From Reyranella sp. (lineage in GTDB: Bacteria; Pseudomonadota; Alphaproteobacteria; Reyranellales; Reyranellaceae), in contig NZ_SCVC01000023.1 in the NCBI RefSeq assembly GCF_004297405.1, forward strand, positions 1-64,000: a DNA stretch of 64,000 nt, written 5' to 3'. Each line of letters opens with the position of its first letter. Within the stretch, counting starts at the first letter, position 1. The notes below the pieces were generated by a model. That model was not told the DNA's origin. It made no database searches and was given only the letters and a program-made list of their open reading frames with translations. This document shows, piece after piece, positions 53,026 to 61,840 of the stretch. The translations under genes and the position numbers were made by a program.

Positions 53026-54351
53026 TCAGCCGAAGACGCGCTTGAAGATCGTGTCGACGTGCTTGGTGTGATAGCTCATGTCGAACAGCGCCGTGAGCTC
53101 GTCATCGGCCAGGAATTCGCCGATCTCCTTGTCGGCGCGGCAGAGCGCCAGCAGCGAGGCATTTCCCCTCCAGGCATCCATCGCGTTGCGCTGCACGGCA
53201 GCGTAGGAAGCCTCGCGGCTCATGCCTTTCTGCGTCAGCGCCAACAGGATGCGCTGTGAGAAGACCAGCCCGCCCAGCGAGTCGAGGTTGGCCTTCATGC
53301 GATCCTTGTAGACCACGAGCTGCTCGACGACGCCCGCGATGCGGTTCAACGCGAAATCGAGCGTGCCGGTGGCGTCGGGGGCGATGTAACGCTCGGCAGA
53401 GGAGTGCGAGATATCGCGCTCGTGCCACAGGGTGACATTCTCGAGCGCCGGAACGACGGCGCTCCGTACGACGCGGGCGAGGCCGGTCACATTCTCGGTC
53501 AGCACCGGATTGCGCTTGTGCGGCATCGAGGAGGAGCCCTTCTGGCCCTCGGAGAAGAACTCCTCGGCCTCGCGGACTTCGGTGCGCTGCAGGTGGCGGA
53601 TTTCGGTGGCGAGATTCTCAATCGACGACGCAACCACGGCAAGGGCAGCGAAGAACGCAGCATGGCGGTCACGCGGGATGACCTGAGTGGACACCGGTTC
53701 GACCGTCAGGCCGAGCTTCTTGGCGACATGCTCCTCGATGCGCGGATCGACATTGGCGAAGGTGCCGACGGGCCCCGAGATGGCGCAGGTCGCGATCTCG
53801 GCGCGTGCCGCCACGAGCCGCGCTCGGTTGCGCTCGAAAGCGGCGTAGTGGCCCGCGAGCTTGACGCCGAAGGTTGTCGGCTCGGCATGGATGCCGTGGC
53901 TACGGCCGATGGTGAGCGTGTCCTTGTGCTCCAACGCGCGCTTCTTCAGCGCCGCCAACAGCCGGTCGGTATCGGCCAGCAGGATGTCGGCCGCCTGGGT
54001 GAGCTGCACGGCGAAGGAGGTATCGAGCACGTCCGAGGAGGTCATGCCCTGATGGACGAAGCGCGATTCCGGGCCGATGAACTCGCCCAGCCAGGTCAGG
54101 AAGGCGATGACGTCGTGCTTGGTGACCCGCTCGATGGCGTCGATCTTCTCGACATTGCCCGCTGGATCGGCCTGCAAAGCGGCCATGGCCTTCTTGCCGC
54201 CGTCCCAGATCGCCTTGGCCGAGGCCTTGGGGATGATGCCCAGTTCCGCCATGGCGTCGCAGGCGTGCGCCTCGATCTCGAACCAGATGCGGAAGCGGTT
54301 CTCGGGGGCCCAGATGGCCGCCATCTGCGGCCGGGAATAGCGGGGGATCAT
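53026..54351 (-). CDS. purB: Adenylosuccinate lyase
   Basis: A 441-residue lyase of the fumarase/aspartase superfamily, acting twice in purine synthesis (on SAICAR and adenylosuccinate). The signature GSSSMPHKRNPVLTENV holds the catalytic serine loop; TSSDVLDTSFAVQLTQA and GRSHGIHAEPTTFGVKLAGH supply the His residues. Length is normal. It is separate from the purC-S-Q-L unit by about 5 kb of unrelated genes. Divergent from the HAD gene at 54422. Confidence 0.97.
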   Translation of the reverse strand: MIPRYSRPQMAAIWAPENRFRIWFEIEAHACDAMAELGIIPKASAKAIWDGGKKAMAALQADPAGNVEKIDAIERVTKHDVIAFLTWLGEFIGPESRFVHQGMTSSDVLDTSFAVQLTQAADILLADTDRLLAALKKRALEHKDTLTIGRSHGIHAEPTTFGVKLAGHYAAFERNRARLVAARAEIATCAISGPVGTFANVDPRIEEHVAKKLGLTVEPVSTQVIPRDRHAAFFAALAVVASSIENLATEIRHLQRTEVREAEEFFSEGQKGSSSMPHKRNPVLTENVTGLARVVRSAVVPALENVTLWHERDISHSSAERYIAPDATGTLDFALNRIAGVVEQLVVYKDRMKANLDSLGGLVFSQRILLALTQKGMSREASYAAVQRNAMDAWRGNASLLALCRADKEIGEFLADDELTALFDMSYHTKHVDTIFKRVFG

Positions 54352-54421
54352 GGCCGGGTTTTTAGCGCCGAAGCCTGTGCGACGCCATGCTAGAAGTGGC
54401 GCACATCAATCTGCAGAAGAC

Positions 54422-55219
54422 ATGGAACCGCTCAAAAACTGCCCCCGCGACACCCTGGCTGCCATCAAGGGCGTGCTGACTGACATCGACGAAACACTGT
54501 CCACCGACGGCAAGCTGACAGCCGAGGCCTATGGCGCCCTGGAGGCGCTGAAGAAGGCTGGCCTGCTGGTTGTCCCCGTCACTGGCCGGCCGGCCGGCTG
54601 GTGCGATCTCATCGCCCGCTTCTGGCCGGTCGACGCCGTGGTGGGGGAGAACGGCGCCTTCTGGATGTGGCATGACGCTGGCGCGGGCAAGCTCCGCACC
54701 CGCTTCATCCAGTCCGACGCGGAGCGTGCCGAAGGTCGCCGCCGTCTGGACGCGGTGCGCACCGAGGTGCTGCGCGAGGTGCCCGGGACGGGGATTGCCT
54801 CGGACCAGCCCTATCGCGCGGCCGACCTGGCCGTCGATTTCTGTGAGGATGTTCCGCCGCTGCCGGCCGCCGACATCGAACGTATCGTCGCGATCTTCGA
54901 AAAGCACGGTGCCCACGCCAAGGTGAGCTCGATCCATGTCAACGGCTGGTTCGGCGACTACGACAAGCTCACGACCAGCCGCACGATGATGGCCGAGCTG
55001 TTCGGCGCCGATATCGCTGCCGAGCGGGAACGGTACGTCTTCGCGGGCGATTCGCCGAACGATGCGCCGATGTTCGGCTACTTTCCCAATGCCCTGGGTG
55101 TGGCCAATGTCCGCGACTTCGCCGACCGCCTCGAGCACAAGCCGCGCTGGATCGCGTCGGCGCGTTCGGGTGCGGGCTTCGTGGAACTGGCGAAAGCGCT
55201 GATCGCCGCGCGGCGCTAG
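54422..55219 (+). CDS. HAD-IIB family phosphatase
   Basis: A 265-residue phosphohydrolase. The nucleophile motif is VLTDIDETLS (Asp21, Asp23), motif II is VPVTGRP, motif III Lys is in YDKLTTS, and motif IV is FAGDSPNDAPMFGYF. The large type-IIB cap lies between. It resembles mannosyl-3-phosphoglycerate or sugar phosphatases, but the substrate is unknown. ATG 54422 gives a natural start; the upstream extension overlaps the purB promoter. Its end overlaps the convergent gene by four bases. Confidence 0.9.
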   Translation: MEPLKNCPRDTLAAIKGVLTDIDETLSTDGKLTAEAYGALEALKKAGLLVVPVTGRPAGWCDLIARFWPVDAVVGENGAFWMWHDAGAGKLRTRFIQSDAERAEGRRRLDAVRTEVLREVPGTGIASDQPYRAADLAVDFCEDVPPLPAADIERIVAIFEKHGAHAKVSSIHVNGWFGDYDKLTTSRTMMAELFGADIAAERERYVFAGDSPNDAPMFGYFPNALGVANVRDFADRLEHKPRWIASARSGAGFVELAKALIAARR

Positions 55220-55851
55220 CGCGTCGGCGGTGTCGGCGGGGCCACCAGCAACGAGCCGTAATGGGTGATGCTGTCGGCCTGGCTCCAGACGCCCATGGCG
55301 CCGGACTGGACCAAGCCGCGGTCGGTGGCGGTGAAGAGCGGCTTACCGTCGAGCGCCACCTCGAAGCGGTCGTTGACGGCGATCACGCGCAGGGAGTGCC
55401 ATTCGCCGAGGGCAATCGGCGCCTCCTTGCCGGCAATCTGGCTGCGCTTGCCCTTTTCCACGCGATAGAGGCGCACTGAATTGTCGCGCGCATTGGCACG
55501 GACGAGCAGGTAGTCGTTGGCGCTCTGCGCCCGGAAGGCGAAACCCGCGACCTGCTCACGCGACCCGGAAATCGGCTTGAAGCGCAGCGTCGCATCGAAG
55601 TCGCGCGCGACGGTCTGCTCGGAAATGCAGAGGGGAAAACGCAGGTCCGTTGCGTCAGCGGCGGTTTCGGTGAGCGCCCAGCCGTCGGGCCCGTCCTTGT
55701 CCGGAACGGCCTGCCAGACCGGCGGACGGCCGATCCCCGTCATCCCCTGGGTGCAGCCGACACGGCCATCCGGCGTCGTGAGCGGCACCACGAGTTGCGC
55801 GGCCGCTGGCGTGGCGAGGAAGAATGGCAGAAGAAAAAGAACGATGCGCAT
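55216..55851 (-). CDS. Secreted concanavalin-like (DUF1080/LamG-type) protein
   Basis: A 211-residue exported protein with signal peptide MRIVLFLLPFFLATPAAA. The mature part has beta-sandwich features of DUF1080/LamG domains: DATLRFKPISGSREQVAGFAFRAQ, YLLVRANARDNSVRLYRVEKG, LGEWHSLRVIAVNDRFEVALDGKPLF and a final GAMGVWSQADSITHYGSL. Members bind or hydrolyse sugars. No catalytic residues can be named. Probably monocistronic. Confidence 0.75.
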   Translation of the reverse strand: MRIVLFLLPFFLATPAAAQLVVPLTTPDGRVGCTQGMTGIGRPPVWQAVPDKDGPDGWALTETAADATDLRFPLCISEQTVARDFDATLRFKPISGSREQVAGFAFRAQSANDYLLVRANARDNSVRLYRVEKGKRSQIAGKEAPIALGEWHSLRVIAVNDRFEVALDGKPLFTATDRGLVQSGAMGVWSQADSITHYGSLLVAPPTPPTR

Positions 55852-55954
55852 GCTGCCAGCCTAGCAAAAAACGTGTCCGGCTTGACCGGCTCTTCGGGAG
55901 GGAGGAGTTTACGCCGCGGCCGTATTTCGGACGAACTTTTCAGGGGGAAACACG

Positions 55955-56827
55955 ATGCGTTTGTGCACCATCCAGAACGGCGGCAAGGCCGTCGTCGGCG
56001 TCAAGACGGGCAACGGCAAGATCATCGATCTCAGCAAGCAGATGCCGCGCGGACCGAAGTCGGTCGTCGAGATCCTGGCTGGTGGCAAGAAGCTGCAGCA
56101 GGCCGTCCTCAAGGCCTGCGCCAAGCCCAAGGCGGGCGCCACGGTGTCGGAGAAGTCGGCCAAGTATCTGCCGCCGGTTCCCAATCCCGGCAAGATCCTC
56201 TGCATCGGTCTCAACTACCGCAAGCACGCCGAGGAAACCGGCAGTGCGATCCCGGACTATCCGCTGGTGTTCACCCGCTTCAACAACACGCTGGTGCCGC
56301 ATAACGGCAAGTTGCTGCGCCCCAGCCACTCCAACCAGTTCGACTGGGAAGCCGAGCTCGCCGTCATCATCGGCAAGAAGTGCCGCAACGTGCCGAAGGC
56401 AAAGGCCCTCAGCGTGATCGCGGGTTACGCCTGCTTCAATGACGGCTCGCTGCGCGACTGGCAGCGCAAGTCGGGCGGCCAGTTCACCTTGGGTAAGGGC
56501 TTCGACGGCACCGGCGGGTTCGGCCCCGATATCGTTACCTCCGACGAGCTCCCGCCAGGCGGCTCGCCGCTGCGCATCATGACCCGCGTCAACGGCAAGA
56601 CGATGCAGGACAGCAACACCGACGATCTGATCTTCGACGTGCCGACCCTGGTGCACGAGCTCACCAAGGTCATGACCCTCGATCCGGGCGACGTCATCAT
56701 CACCGGCACGCCGTCGGGTGTCGCGATGGCGCGCAAGCCGCCGAACTGGCTGAAGCCGGGCGACGTCTGCGAGATCGAGATCGAGAAGATTGGCGTGCTG
56801 CGCAACCCGGTGATCCAGGGCGCCTAG
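55955..56827 (+). CDS. Fumarylacetoacetate hydrolase family protein
   Basis: A 290-residue metal-dependent FAH-fold hydrolase. The C-terminal catalytic domain begins at KILCIGLNYRKHAEETG; the metal ligands are in NQFDWEAELAVIIGKK, GYACFNDGSLRDWQ carries the Asp, and GFDGTGGFGPDIVTSDE and VIITGTPSGVAMARKPPNWLKPGD complete the family pattern. The group includes 2-keto-acid hydrolases, acylpyruvases and oxaloacetate decarboxylases; exact reaction unknown. It faces the TetR gene with a stem-loop between. Confidence 0.93.
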   Translation: MRLCTIQNGGKAVVGVKTGNGKIIDLSKQMPRGPKSVVEILAGGKKLQQAVLKACAKPKAGATVSEKSAKYLPPVPNPGKILCIGLNYRKHAEETGSAIPDYPLVFTRFNNTLVPHNGKLLRPSHSNQFDWEAELAVIIGKKCRNVPKAKALSVIAGYACFNDGSLRDWQRKSGGQFTLGKGFDGTGGFGPDIVTSDELPPGGSPLRIMTRVNGKTMQDSNTDDLIFDVPTLVHELTKVMTLDPGDVIITGTPSGVAMARKPPNWLKPGDVCEIEIEKIGVLRNPVIQGA

Positions 56828-56835
56828 GCGAATAG

Positions 56836-56871
56836 ACCGAGGGTACGCCACTTCGGTGGCGCACTCTCGGT
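56836..56871. terminator. UUCG-capped stem-loop between convergent genes
   Basis: ACCGAG...CGCCAC and GTGGCG...CTCGGT pair around a TTCG tetraloop, between the FAH-family and TetR genes. No T run follows on either side, so termination is plausible but unproven. Confidence 0.5.
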
Positions 56872-56880
56872 GCGACTGCG

Positions 56881-57513
56881 CTACCGCCGCGGCAGTCGGT
56901 GCAGGCCGCCCAGCATCAGGCGGGTGGCGAACTCGGTGGCGGCCTCAGGATCGACGGGGTCGCGGGTGACCATCACCATCGAGATTTCGAAGGCGACACC
57001 CGCCATCGATGCGCTGAGGTAGGAAACATCGACATTCGGCAGCACGCCCGAAGCGATGGCGGTTCGGATGTCGTCGTTCAGCGCTTTGGCCAGCGCGCGC
57101 ACATCCGGCTTGTCGAGCAGCGTACGCACGGCGGTGAAGCTCGAACGCGCCAGCGCCAGCAGTTCGGGATCCTCGGCCAGGAAGTTGAAGTAGACAGAAT
57201 AGTGCTGATGGAGAAATTCCTCGGCCGTCGCCGCCTTGGCACGCCCCTGGCGATGGCGATGCAGCAGGACACCGGTGAGCTCGCCCACCACGGCCTCGAA
57301 GATCTCGTCCTTGTCCTTGAAGTAATTGTAGAACGTGCCTGAGGCGAGATCGGTGCGTCGCACGATGTCGCGCACGCTCGCCGCGCCGTAGCCCATCTCT
57401 GCAAAGACCGCGCGAGCGGCTTTCAGGAGGGCGGTGCGGTTCTCCGCCTTGTTCTGTTCGCGCCGGCCGGATCGTTCGGTGCGCGAGTCCGCGGTTGCAG
57501 TGTCTTCAACCAT
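56881..57513 (-). CDS. TetR-family transcriptional regulator
   Basis: A 210-residue regulator. The N-terminal helix-turn-helix is typical (TALLKAARAVFAEMGYGAASV, DIVRRTDLASGTFYNYFKDKDEI). The C-terminal ligand domain is unrecognised. It lies 12 bases downstream of the esterase gene on the same strand, so it may control that gene in response to an ester or lipid. Confidence 0.94.
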   Translation of the reverse strand: MVEDTATADSRTERSGRREQNKAENRTALLKAARAVFAEMGYGAASVRDIVRRTDLASGTFYNYFKDKDEIFEAVVGELTGVLLHRHRQGRAKAATAEEFLHQHYSVYFNFLAEDPELLALARSSFTAVRTLLDKPDVRALAKALNDDIRTAIASGVLPNVDVSYLSASMAGVAFEISMVMVTRDPVDPEAATEFATRLMLGGLHRLPRR

Positions 57514-57525
57514 TCTGGCGTCCTG

Positions 57526-58587
57526 TCATCGTCCCAACTGCGCCAGTTCGTGGCGCAGACCCGCTACCATATCGTCCATCGCCCGTGCGGCAGCCTGCAA
57601 GGCCCCACGCATGCCGACAAAGCCGTGGATCAGCGTATCGAATTCACGATGGATGGTCTTCACGCCTGCTGCCGAGAGACGCTTGGCGTAGGCTTGGCCT
57701 TCGTCGCGCAACGGGTCGAAGCCCGCCGTGAAAACCAGCGCCGGTGCCACGCCCGAGAGGTCGGTGGCCCGAAGCGGCGAGGCGCGTGGATCGTCGATCT
57801 CGGCCGGCGTGTTGAGGTATTGGCCGCGAAACCACTCCATATCGGCATGGGTCAGCAGGAAGCCGTCACCGCAGCTCTTGTGCGAGGGGGTGTCACCGCC
57901 GAGATCAGCGGCGGGGTAGATCAGCCATTGCAGGCAAGGTGGACGGGGTTCACTTCGCAGCTCCTGCGCTGCCACGGCAGCGATGGTGCCACCGGCCGAG
58001 TCGCCCGCCAGCACGATGCGGTCGGGATCGAGGCCAAGGTCGACTGCCTCAGCTGCCAGCCAGCGAAAGGCCGCGACGCCATCATCGATGGCAGCGGGAA
58101 ATTTGTGTTCTGGAGCCAGTCGATAATCGACCGAAACCACGGCGCAGCCCGAGCGGGCGCAGAAGTAGCGGCAGGCGAGGTCATAGCCTTCGAGGCTGCC
58201 GATCACGAAGCCGCCGCCGTGGAAGTAGAGGATAGTCGGCAACAGGCGGGCAACGGAGTGCGCTGGCCGGTAGATGCGAATACGCAGGGGGCCTGCTGGA
58301 CCTGCCATGGTGCGATCGACGATCTCGCCCACCGGGGCAGGCCGGCCGCTCAGCAGCAGCATGAAGGCATCGAAATCTTGCCGGGCCTCGACGACGCCAA
58401 GTTGATGCAACGGCTTTTGGCCACTGCGGGCGAGGAGCTGCAGGAACCACTGCGTACGGCCATCCAGCGTGCGGCCGTCGACGGCCGCAGGCGGCCCGGT
58501 GATGATATTCACCCAAGAGATCGGCATGCGCAGGGCCAAGTTGGCGGCCTTGCCCTGCAGTTCTCGCGCGATCTCCTTCAGAACCAT
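57526..58587 (-). CDS. Alpha/beta hydrolase, HSL (hormone-sensitive lipase) family
   Basis: A 353-residue esterase. The oxyanion motif is LYFHGGGFVIGS, the nucleophile serine is in LAGDSAGGTIAAV, the acid in GFDPLRDEG and the histidine in TLIHGFVGM. The ~90-residue N-terminal cap is normal for the family. It likely splits short acyl esters. ATG 58587 is supported because the frame upstream is antisense to the cyclase gene. It pairs with the TetR gene. Confidence 0.93.
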   Translation of the reverse strand: MVLKEIARELQGKAANLALRMPISWVNIITGPPAAVDGRTLDGRTQWFLQLLARSGQKPLHQLGVVEARQDFDAFMLLLSGRPAPVGEIVDRTMAGPAGPLRIRIYRPAHSVARLLPTILYFHGGGFVIGSLEGYDLACRYFCARSGCAVVSVDYRLAPEHKFPAAIDDGVAAFRWLAAEAVDLGLDPDRIVLAGDSAGGTIAAVAAQELRSEPRPPCLQWLIYPAADLGGDTPSHKSCGDGFLLTHADMEWFRGQYLNTPAEIDDPRASPLRATDLSGVAPALVFTAGFDPLRDEGQAYAKRLSAAGVKTIHREFDTLIHGFVGMRGALQAAARAMDDMVAGLRHELAQLGR

Positions 58588-58650
58588 GGGATCGTTCCTA
58601 CCACTGCGTCCCGCCGTTGTGGAGCCCGGCCGGTCTGGGTAGCGTGAGAA

Positions 58651-59934
58651 ATGCCCTATACGGAGGCAGACGACACCTATTCCGATGCGCTTCGCCGCGA
58701 AATCATGCGCAGCGAACAGCAGCGCATGCGGGTGATCGCGATCGTCCTGGCGGTCTTGCTCGTTGCCGCGCTGCTCGTCCTGAATTTCATCCCGCAGATG
58801 GACGAGCGCCTGTTTGACCAGAAGGTCCCGGACTGGGTACCACTCGTCGGCATCGGACCCTACCTCCTTTACGAGTTGGCGGCGCTCGGCATCCTCCGGT
58901 GGCGAATTGCCAGGGGCAAGGACTTTCCCCGCATCGCGCGCTTCGGCAACGCCCTGATCGAAACGTCGTTGCCGGCAACCATCACCTACGCGCTGAGCAG
59001 CTATATGCAGCCGCAACTCGTGTTCGCCTTCTGGCCGCCGCTGCTGTTCTTCGTTTTCATCCTGCTGTCGACCTTGCGGCTCGATTTCTGGCTTTCGGTA
59101 TGGACGGGCGCTGTCGCCGCGACGCTGCAGATGGCACTGGTGTTCGTGTTGCTGCCCCAGGAGCCGGGAGCTACCGCCGAAGACATGCCGCTGTTCTATG
59201 TCGGTCGCAGCACCGTGCTGTTCTGCAGCGGCATCGTTGCAGGACTGGTCGCCATGAGCCTGCGCCGTCAGTTCGAGAATTCCATCCTTGCGGGAGCGGC
59301 GCGCGATCGCGTGACCAATCTGTTCGGCCAGCATGTCTCGCCCTCGGTCGTCGAACGTTTGCTCGCCACGCAGGCCGAACCGCCGAGCGAGTTGCGCACC
59401 ATATGTGTACTTTTTCTCGATATCCGTGGCTTCACGGCGATGGCGCGAAATCGGTCTGCCGAGGAGACGGTGGCGCTGCTCAACGCCTTCTTCGCCGAGA
59501 TGGTCGATGTCGTCGATTGCCACCACGGCATCATCAATAAATTCATGGGCGATGGATTCCTCGCCTTGTTCGGCGCGCCCCTCGATGATCCGGCCGCCGC
59601 GAAGAATGCGCTGGCGGCGGCGCGGGCGATGATCGAGACGGTTGAAGCGTGGAACAAGGAGAGGCCATCGCAGGCGCTGCGTGTCGGCATTGGCATCCAT
59701 ATGGGAGAGGCCGTGACCGGCGTCGTCGGGTCCCCGCGACGCAAAGAATATACGGTGATCGGCGATACGGTAAATCTGGCGGCTCGCCTCGAACAGCTCA
59801 CCAAGGAGACCGGGGCGCAGGTACTGGTGTCCAACTCTGTGCATTCGGCCGTCGCGGCCGATGGCGCGGTCGATCTGGGACCGCTCGCGATCCGCGGTTA
59901 CGACGAGAAGGTGCAGGTATGGCGGGTGATGTGA
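58651..59934 (+). CDS. Membrane-bound class III adenylate/guanylate cyclase
   Basis: A 427-residue protein with about six membrane segments (residues ~27-210), then a cyclase domain. Metal-binding aspartates are in TICVLFLDIRGFTAM and NKFMGDGFLALFG, and GDTVNLAARLEQLTKETG gives the transition-state and substrate region. The product is probably cAMP. Divergent from the esterase; overlaps the GGCT gene at its end. The membrane part resembles that of other bacterial six-helix sensory cyclases. Confidence 0.93.
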   Translation: MPYTEADDTYSDALRREIMRSEQQRMRVIAIVLAVLLVAALLVLNFIPQMDERLFDQKVPDWVPLVGIGPYLLYELAALGILRWRIARGKDFPRIARFGNALIETSLPATITYALSSYMQPQLVFAFWPPLLFFVFILLSTLRLDFWLSVWTGAVAATLQMALVFVLLPQEPGATAEDMPLFYVGRSTVLFCSGIVAGLVAMSLRRQFENSILAGAARDRVTNLFGQHVSPSVVERLLATQAEPPSELRTICVLFLDIRGFTAMARNRSAEETVALLNAFFAEMVDVVDCHHGIINKFMGDGFLALFGAPLDDPAAAKNALAAARAMIETVEAWNKERPSQALRVGIGIHMGEAVTGVVGSPRRKEYTVIGDTVNLAARLEQLTKETGAQVLVSNSVHSAVAADGAVDLGPLAIRGYDEKVQVWRVM

Positions 59935-60395
59935 GCTGGTACTTCGCCTATGGCTCCAACATGGATGTCGACCGGCTCTTCGAGAAGCGCTTGCGGCCCG
60001 AAGGCGTGGCGCCGGGCGAGCGCGTTGCCGGCCGGCTCGACGGCTGGCGGCTGGCCTTCAACAAGATCGCCCGCTCTCCGGTAGGGGCTGGCGCCGGCAA
60101 CATCGTGCTGCAGGACGGGGGCGCGGTGCACGGCACGTTGAACGCGTTGCCGGCAAAGGGCTTCGATATCCTGGATCATTTCGAAGGCGTCGCCAGCGGT
60201 CACTATGAACGCCGCACGGTTCGCGTCGTGCGCCCCGACATCGGGGCCGATGTCGAAGCCATCACCTATGTTGCGCTGAAAGTCGGCGAAGGACTGCGGC
60301 CGACCCGCGAATATCTCGGCTTCCTGCTGGCCGGTCGTGACCTGCTGCCGGCCGACTACTGGGAGAGGCTGCGCACGACCTCGACGCTCGATTGA
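59919..60395 (+). CDS. Gamma-glutamylcyclotransferase family protein
   Basis: A 158-residue GGCT-fold enzyme which releases 5-oxoproline from gamma-glutamyl compounds. The binding motif is WYFAYGSNMD, the conserved acid is in FDILDHFEGVASGHYERR. ATG 59919 overlaps the cyclase by 16 bases; GTG 59931 (four-base GTGA overlap) is equally possible. Translation is coupled to the cyclase. Two bases separate its stop from the convergent hydrolase gene. Confidence 0.9.
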   Translation: MAGDVSWYFAYGSNMDVDRLFEKRLRPEGVAPGERVAGRLDGWRLAFNKIARSPVGAGAGNIVLQDGGAVHGTLNALPAKGFDILDHFEGVASGHYERRTVRVVRPDIGADVEAITYVALKVGEGLRPTREYLGFLLAGRDLLPADYWERLRTTSTLD

Positions 60396-60397
60396 CG

Positions 60398-61348
60398 TCA
60401 ATCGCCCAGCAGATGGCGGCGTACGTATCCCTTCAGATCTTCCACCGATTGCCGGGAAGCCGCGTCGTTCGGGCCACCACTGACGCCTAGGGTGCGACAG
60501 ACGGAAAGGGCCTTGGCCTGTGCGCCAGGGATCGGCTTGCCGTCGGCGCCGCTTGTCATGATGCCGCTCTTTCGCTCGATCCACGAACGATCTGCCTGCT
60601 GCTGCAGGACGCACTGGGAGTAGTTTTCGCCGGCGCCAATGGAGTAGGGTCGGCTGCCGTCGAAACCATGTGGGGCATTCGGATAAACCTTCACGTCAAT
60701 GCGTGCGCCGGCCGCTCGCAGCGCGTCGGCGTAGGTCTGGCACGGTTCGGTCCCGACATAGGTGTCAGCGCCGCCGAGCAGCATGTAGATCGGCGCGCCG
60801 GTGGTACGGGGTTGGTAATATTGTATGGCGCAGGCCGGGTAGAACGGCACATGCAGGGCATAGCGAAGGCCGGCGGGAAGGCCAGCAGCGGCAACAAGCT
60901 GTTCGTGTGAGGCCATCAGGGCCGAGGTGCCGCCCTTGGAGAACCCCATGATGCCGATATGCGCCCGATCGATGCGGCTATTGGTGCCCAGCGCCTTCAG
61001 GGCCATCAGCGCATCGAGATTGAAGTCCTGACCTGTGACGGCCGACTGATCGTGCACCGTCGACGTCACGCCGCGCGGCTTGAAGGAGTCGATCACAACG
61101 GCGGCGACGCCCATGGCCACCATCTCGCGCGCAAAACGCCCCTCGCGCGGGTCGCTGACGCCGCCGCTGCCGTGATGGATCACCATCGCCGGCACCGGTC
61201 CCGTTTTAGCCGGCCAGTAAATCTCGGCCGTGACCTGAACGGGCTGGCCTTTCTGGCGGCTCTCGAAGCTGATGGTCTCGCGCTGCTGCGCCTCTGCACC
61301 GGCACAGGCCAGCAGTGCGATGGCTATCGCGAGAGCCGTGAGCCTCAT
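60398..61348 (-). CDS. Exported dienelactone hydrolase family protein
   Basis: A 316-residue alpha/beta hydrolase with signal peptide (AIAIALLACAGAEAQ). The nucleophile motif is GIMGFSKGGTSAL with Ser rather than the Cys of classic dienelactone hydrolase; the catalytic His is in YPNAPHGFDG and the acid in GGADTYVG. A C-terminal extension of about 70 residues follows. It overlaps the VOC gene by four bases (ATGA). Substrate unknown. Confidence 0.88.
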   Translation of the reverse strand: MRLTALAIAIALLACAGAEAQQRETISFESRQKGQPVQVTAEIYWPAKTGPVPAMVIHHGSGGVSDPREGRFAREMVAMGVAAVVIDSFKPRGVTSTVHDQSAVTGQDFNLDALMALKALGTNSRIDRAHIGIMGFSKGGTSALMASHEQLVAAAGLPAGLRYALHVPFYPACAIQYYQPRTTGAPIYMLLGGADTYVGTEPCQTYADALRAAGARIDVKVYPNAPHGFDGSRPYSIGAGENYSQCVLQQQADRSWIERKSGIMTSGADGKPIPGAQAKALSVCRTLGVSGGPNDAASRQSVEDLKGYVRRHLLGD

Positions 61349-61794
61349 TGGGCTGCGACGGCTTTTTCCTTCTTGGCGCCGGCCTTGTTGGTCATCGGGT
61401 CGAAGCCTTGGAGCTCCTTGACGTCTTCTTCGTGCCAGAAGTTGAGCTCGATCATCACGCCGTCGGGATCATGCACGAAGACCTGCTGCAACGGTCTCGC
61501 CGGCACCTTCCTGACCTCGAAGGGCATGTTGTCCTTCTTGATCTGATCGAGAGTGCCGCGGATGTCCGAGCAATTGATGGCGATATGGTCGATGGCGCCG
61601 CTGCCCTGATCGCCGCGTCCGGTCTCGGACACGATATGCAGGATCGCCTTCTCCCCGGCATACATCCAGGCGCCAGGGAAGGGGAAAGGTGGCCGGTCAC
61701 CGTTGGTCAGGCCGACATAGCGCTCATAGAAGCGCACCGTGGCGTCGAGGTCTTTGCAGAAAATATTGTAGTGGTCGAGCGAGAGTGCGGGCAT
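61345..61794 (-). CDS. VOC-family (glyoxalase/dioxygenase superfamily) protein
   Basis: A 149-residue vicinal oxygen chelate protein. Metal sites fit LDHYNIFCKDLDATVRFYERYVG (His near the start), IDHIAINCSDI and DPDGVMIELNFWHEE (Glu). The WMYAGEKAILHIV strand is typical. It could be a ring-cleavage or isomerase relative. The hydrolase gene is read after it with a stop/start overlap of four bases. Confidence 0.88.
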   Translation of the reverse strand: MPALSLDHYNIFCKDLDATVRFYERYVGLTNGDRPPFPFPGAWMYAGEKAILHIVSETGRGDQGSGAIDHIAINCSDIRGTLDQIKKDNMPFEVRKVPARPLQQVFVHDPDGVMIELNFWHEEDVKELQGFDPMTNKAGAKKEKAVAAQ

Positions 61795-61840
61795 TGGCTT
61801 CTCCCAGGGCTTGCTGTGGAGAAGCTTACAACAGTCGGGC

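Noticed and set aside
57526..59844. Esterase as a 772-residue fusion
   Set aside because: The N-terminal 419 residues are the antisense of the adenylate cyclase gene. The esterase domain begins naturally at ATG 58587.
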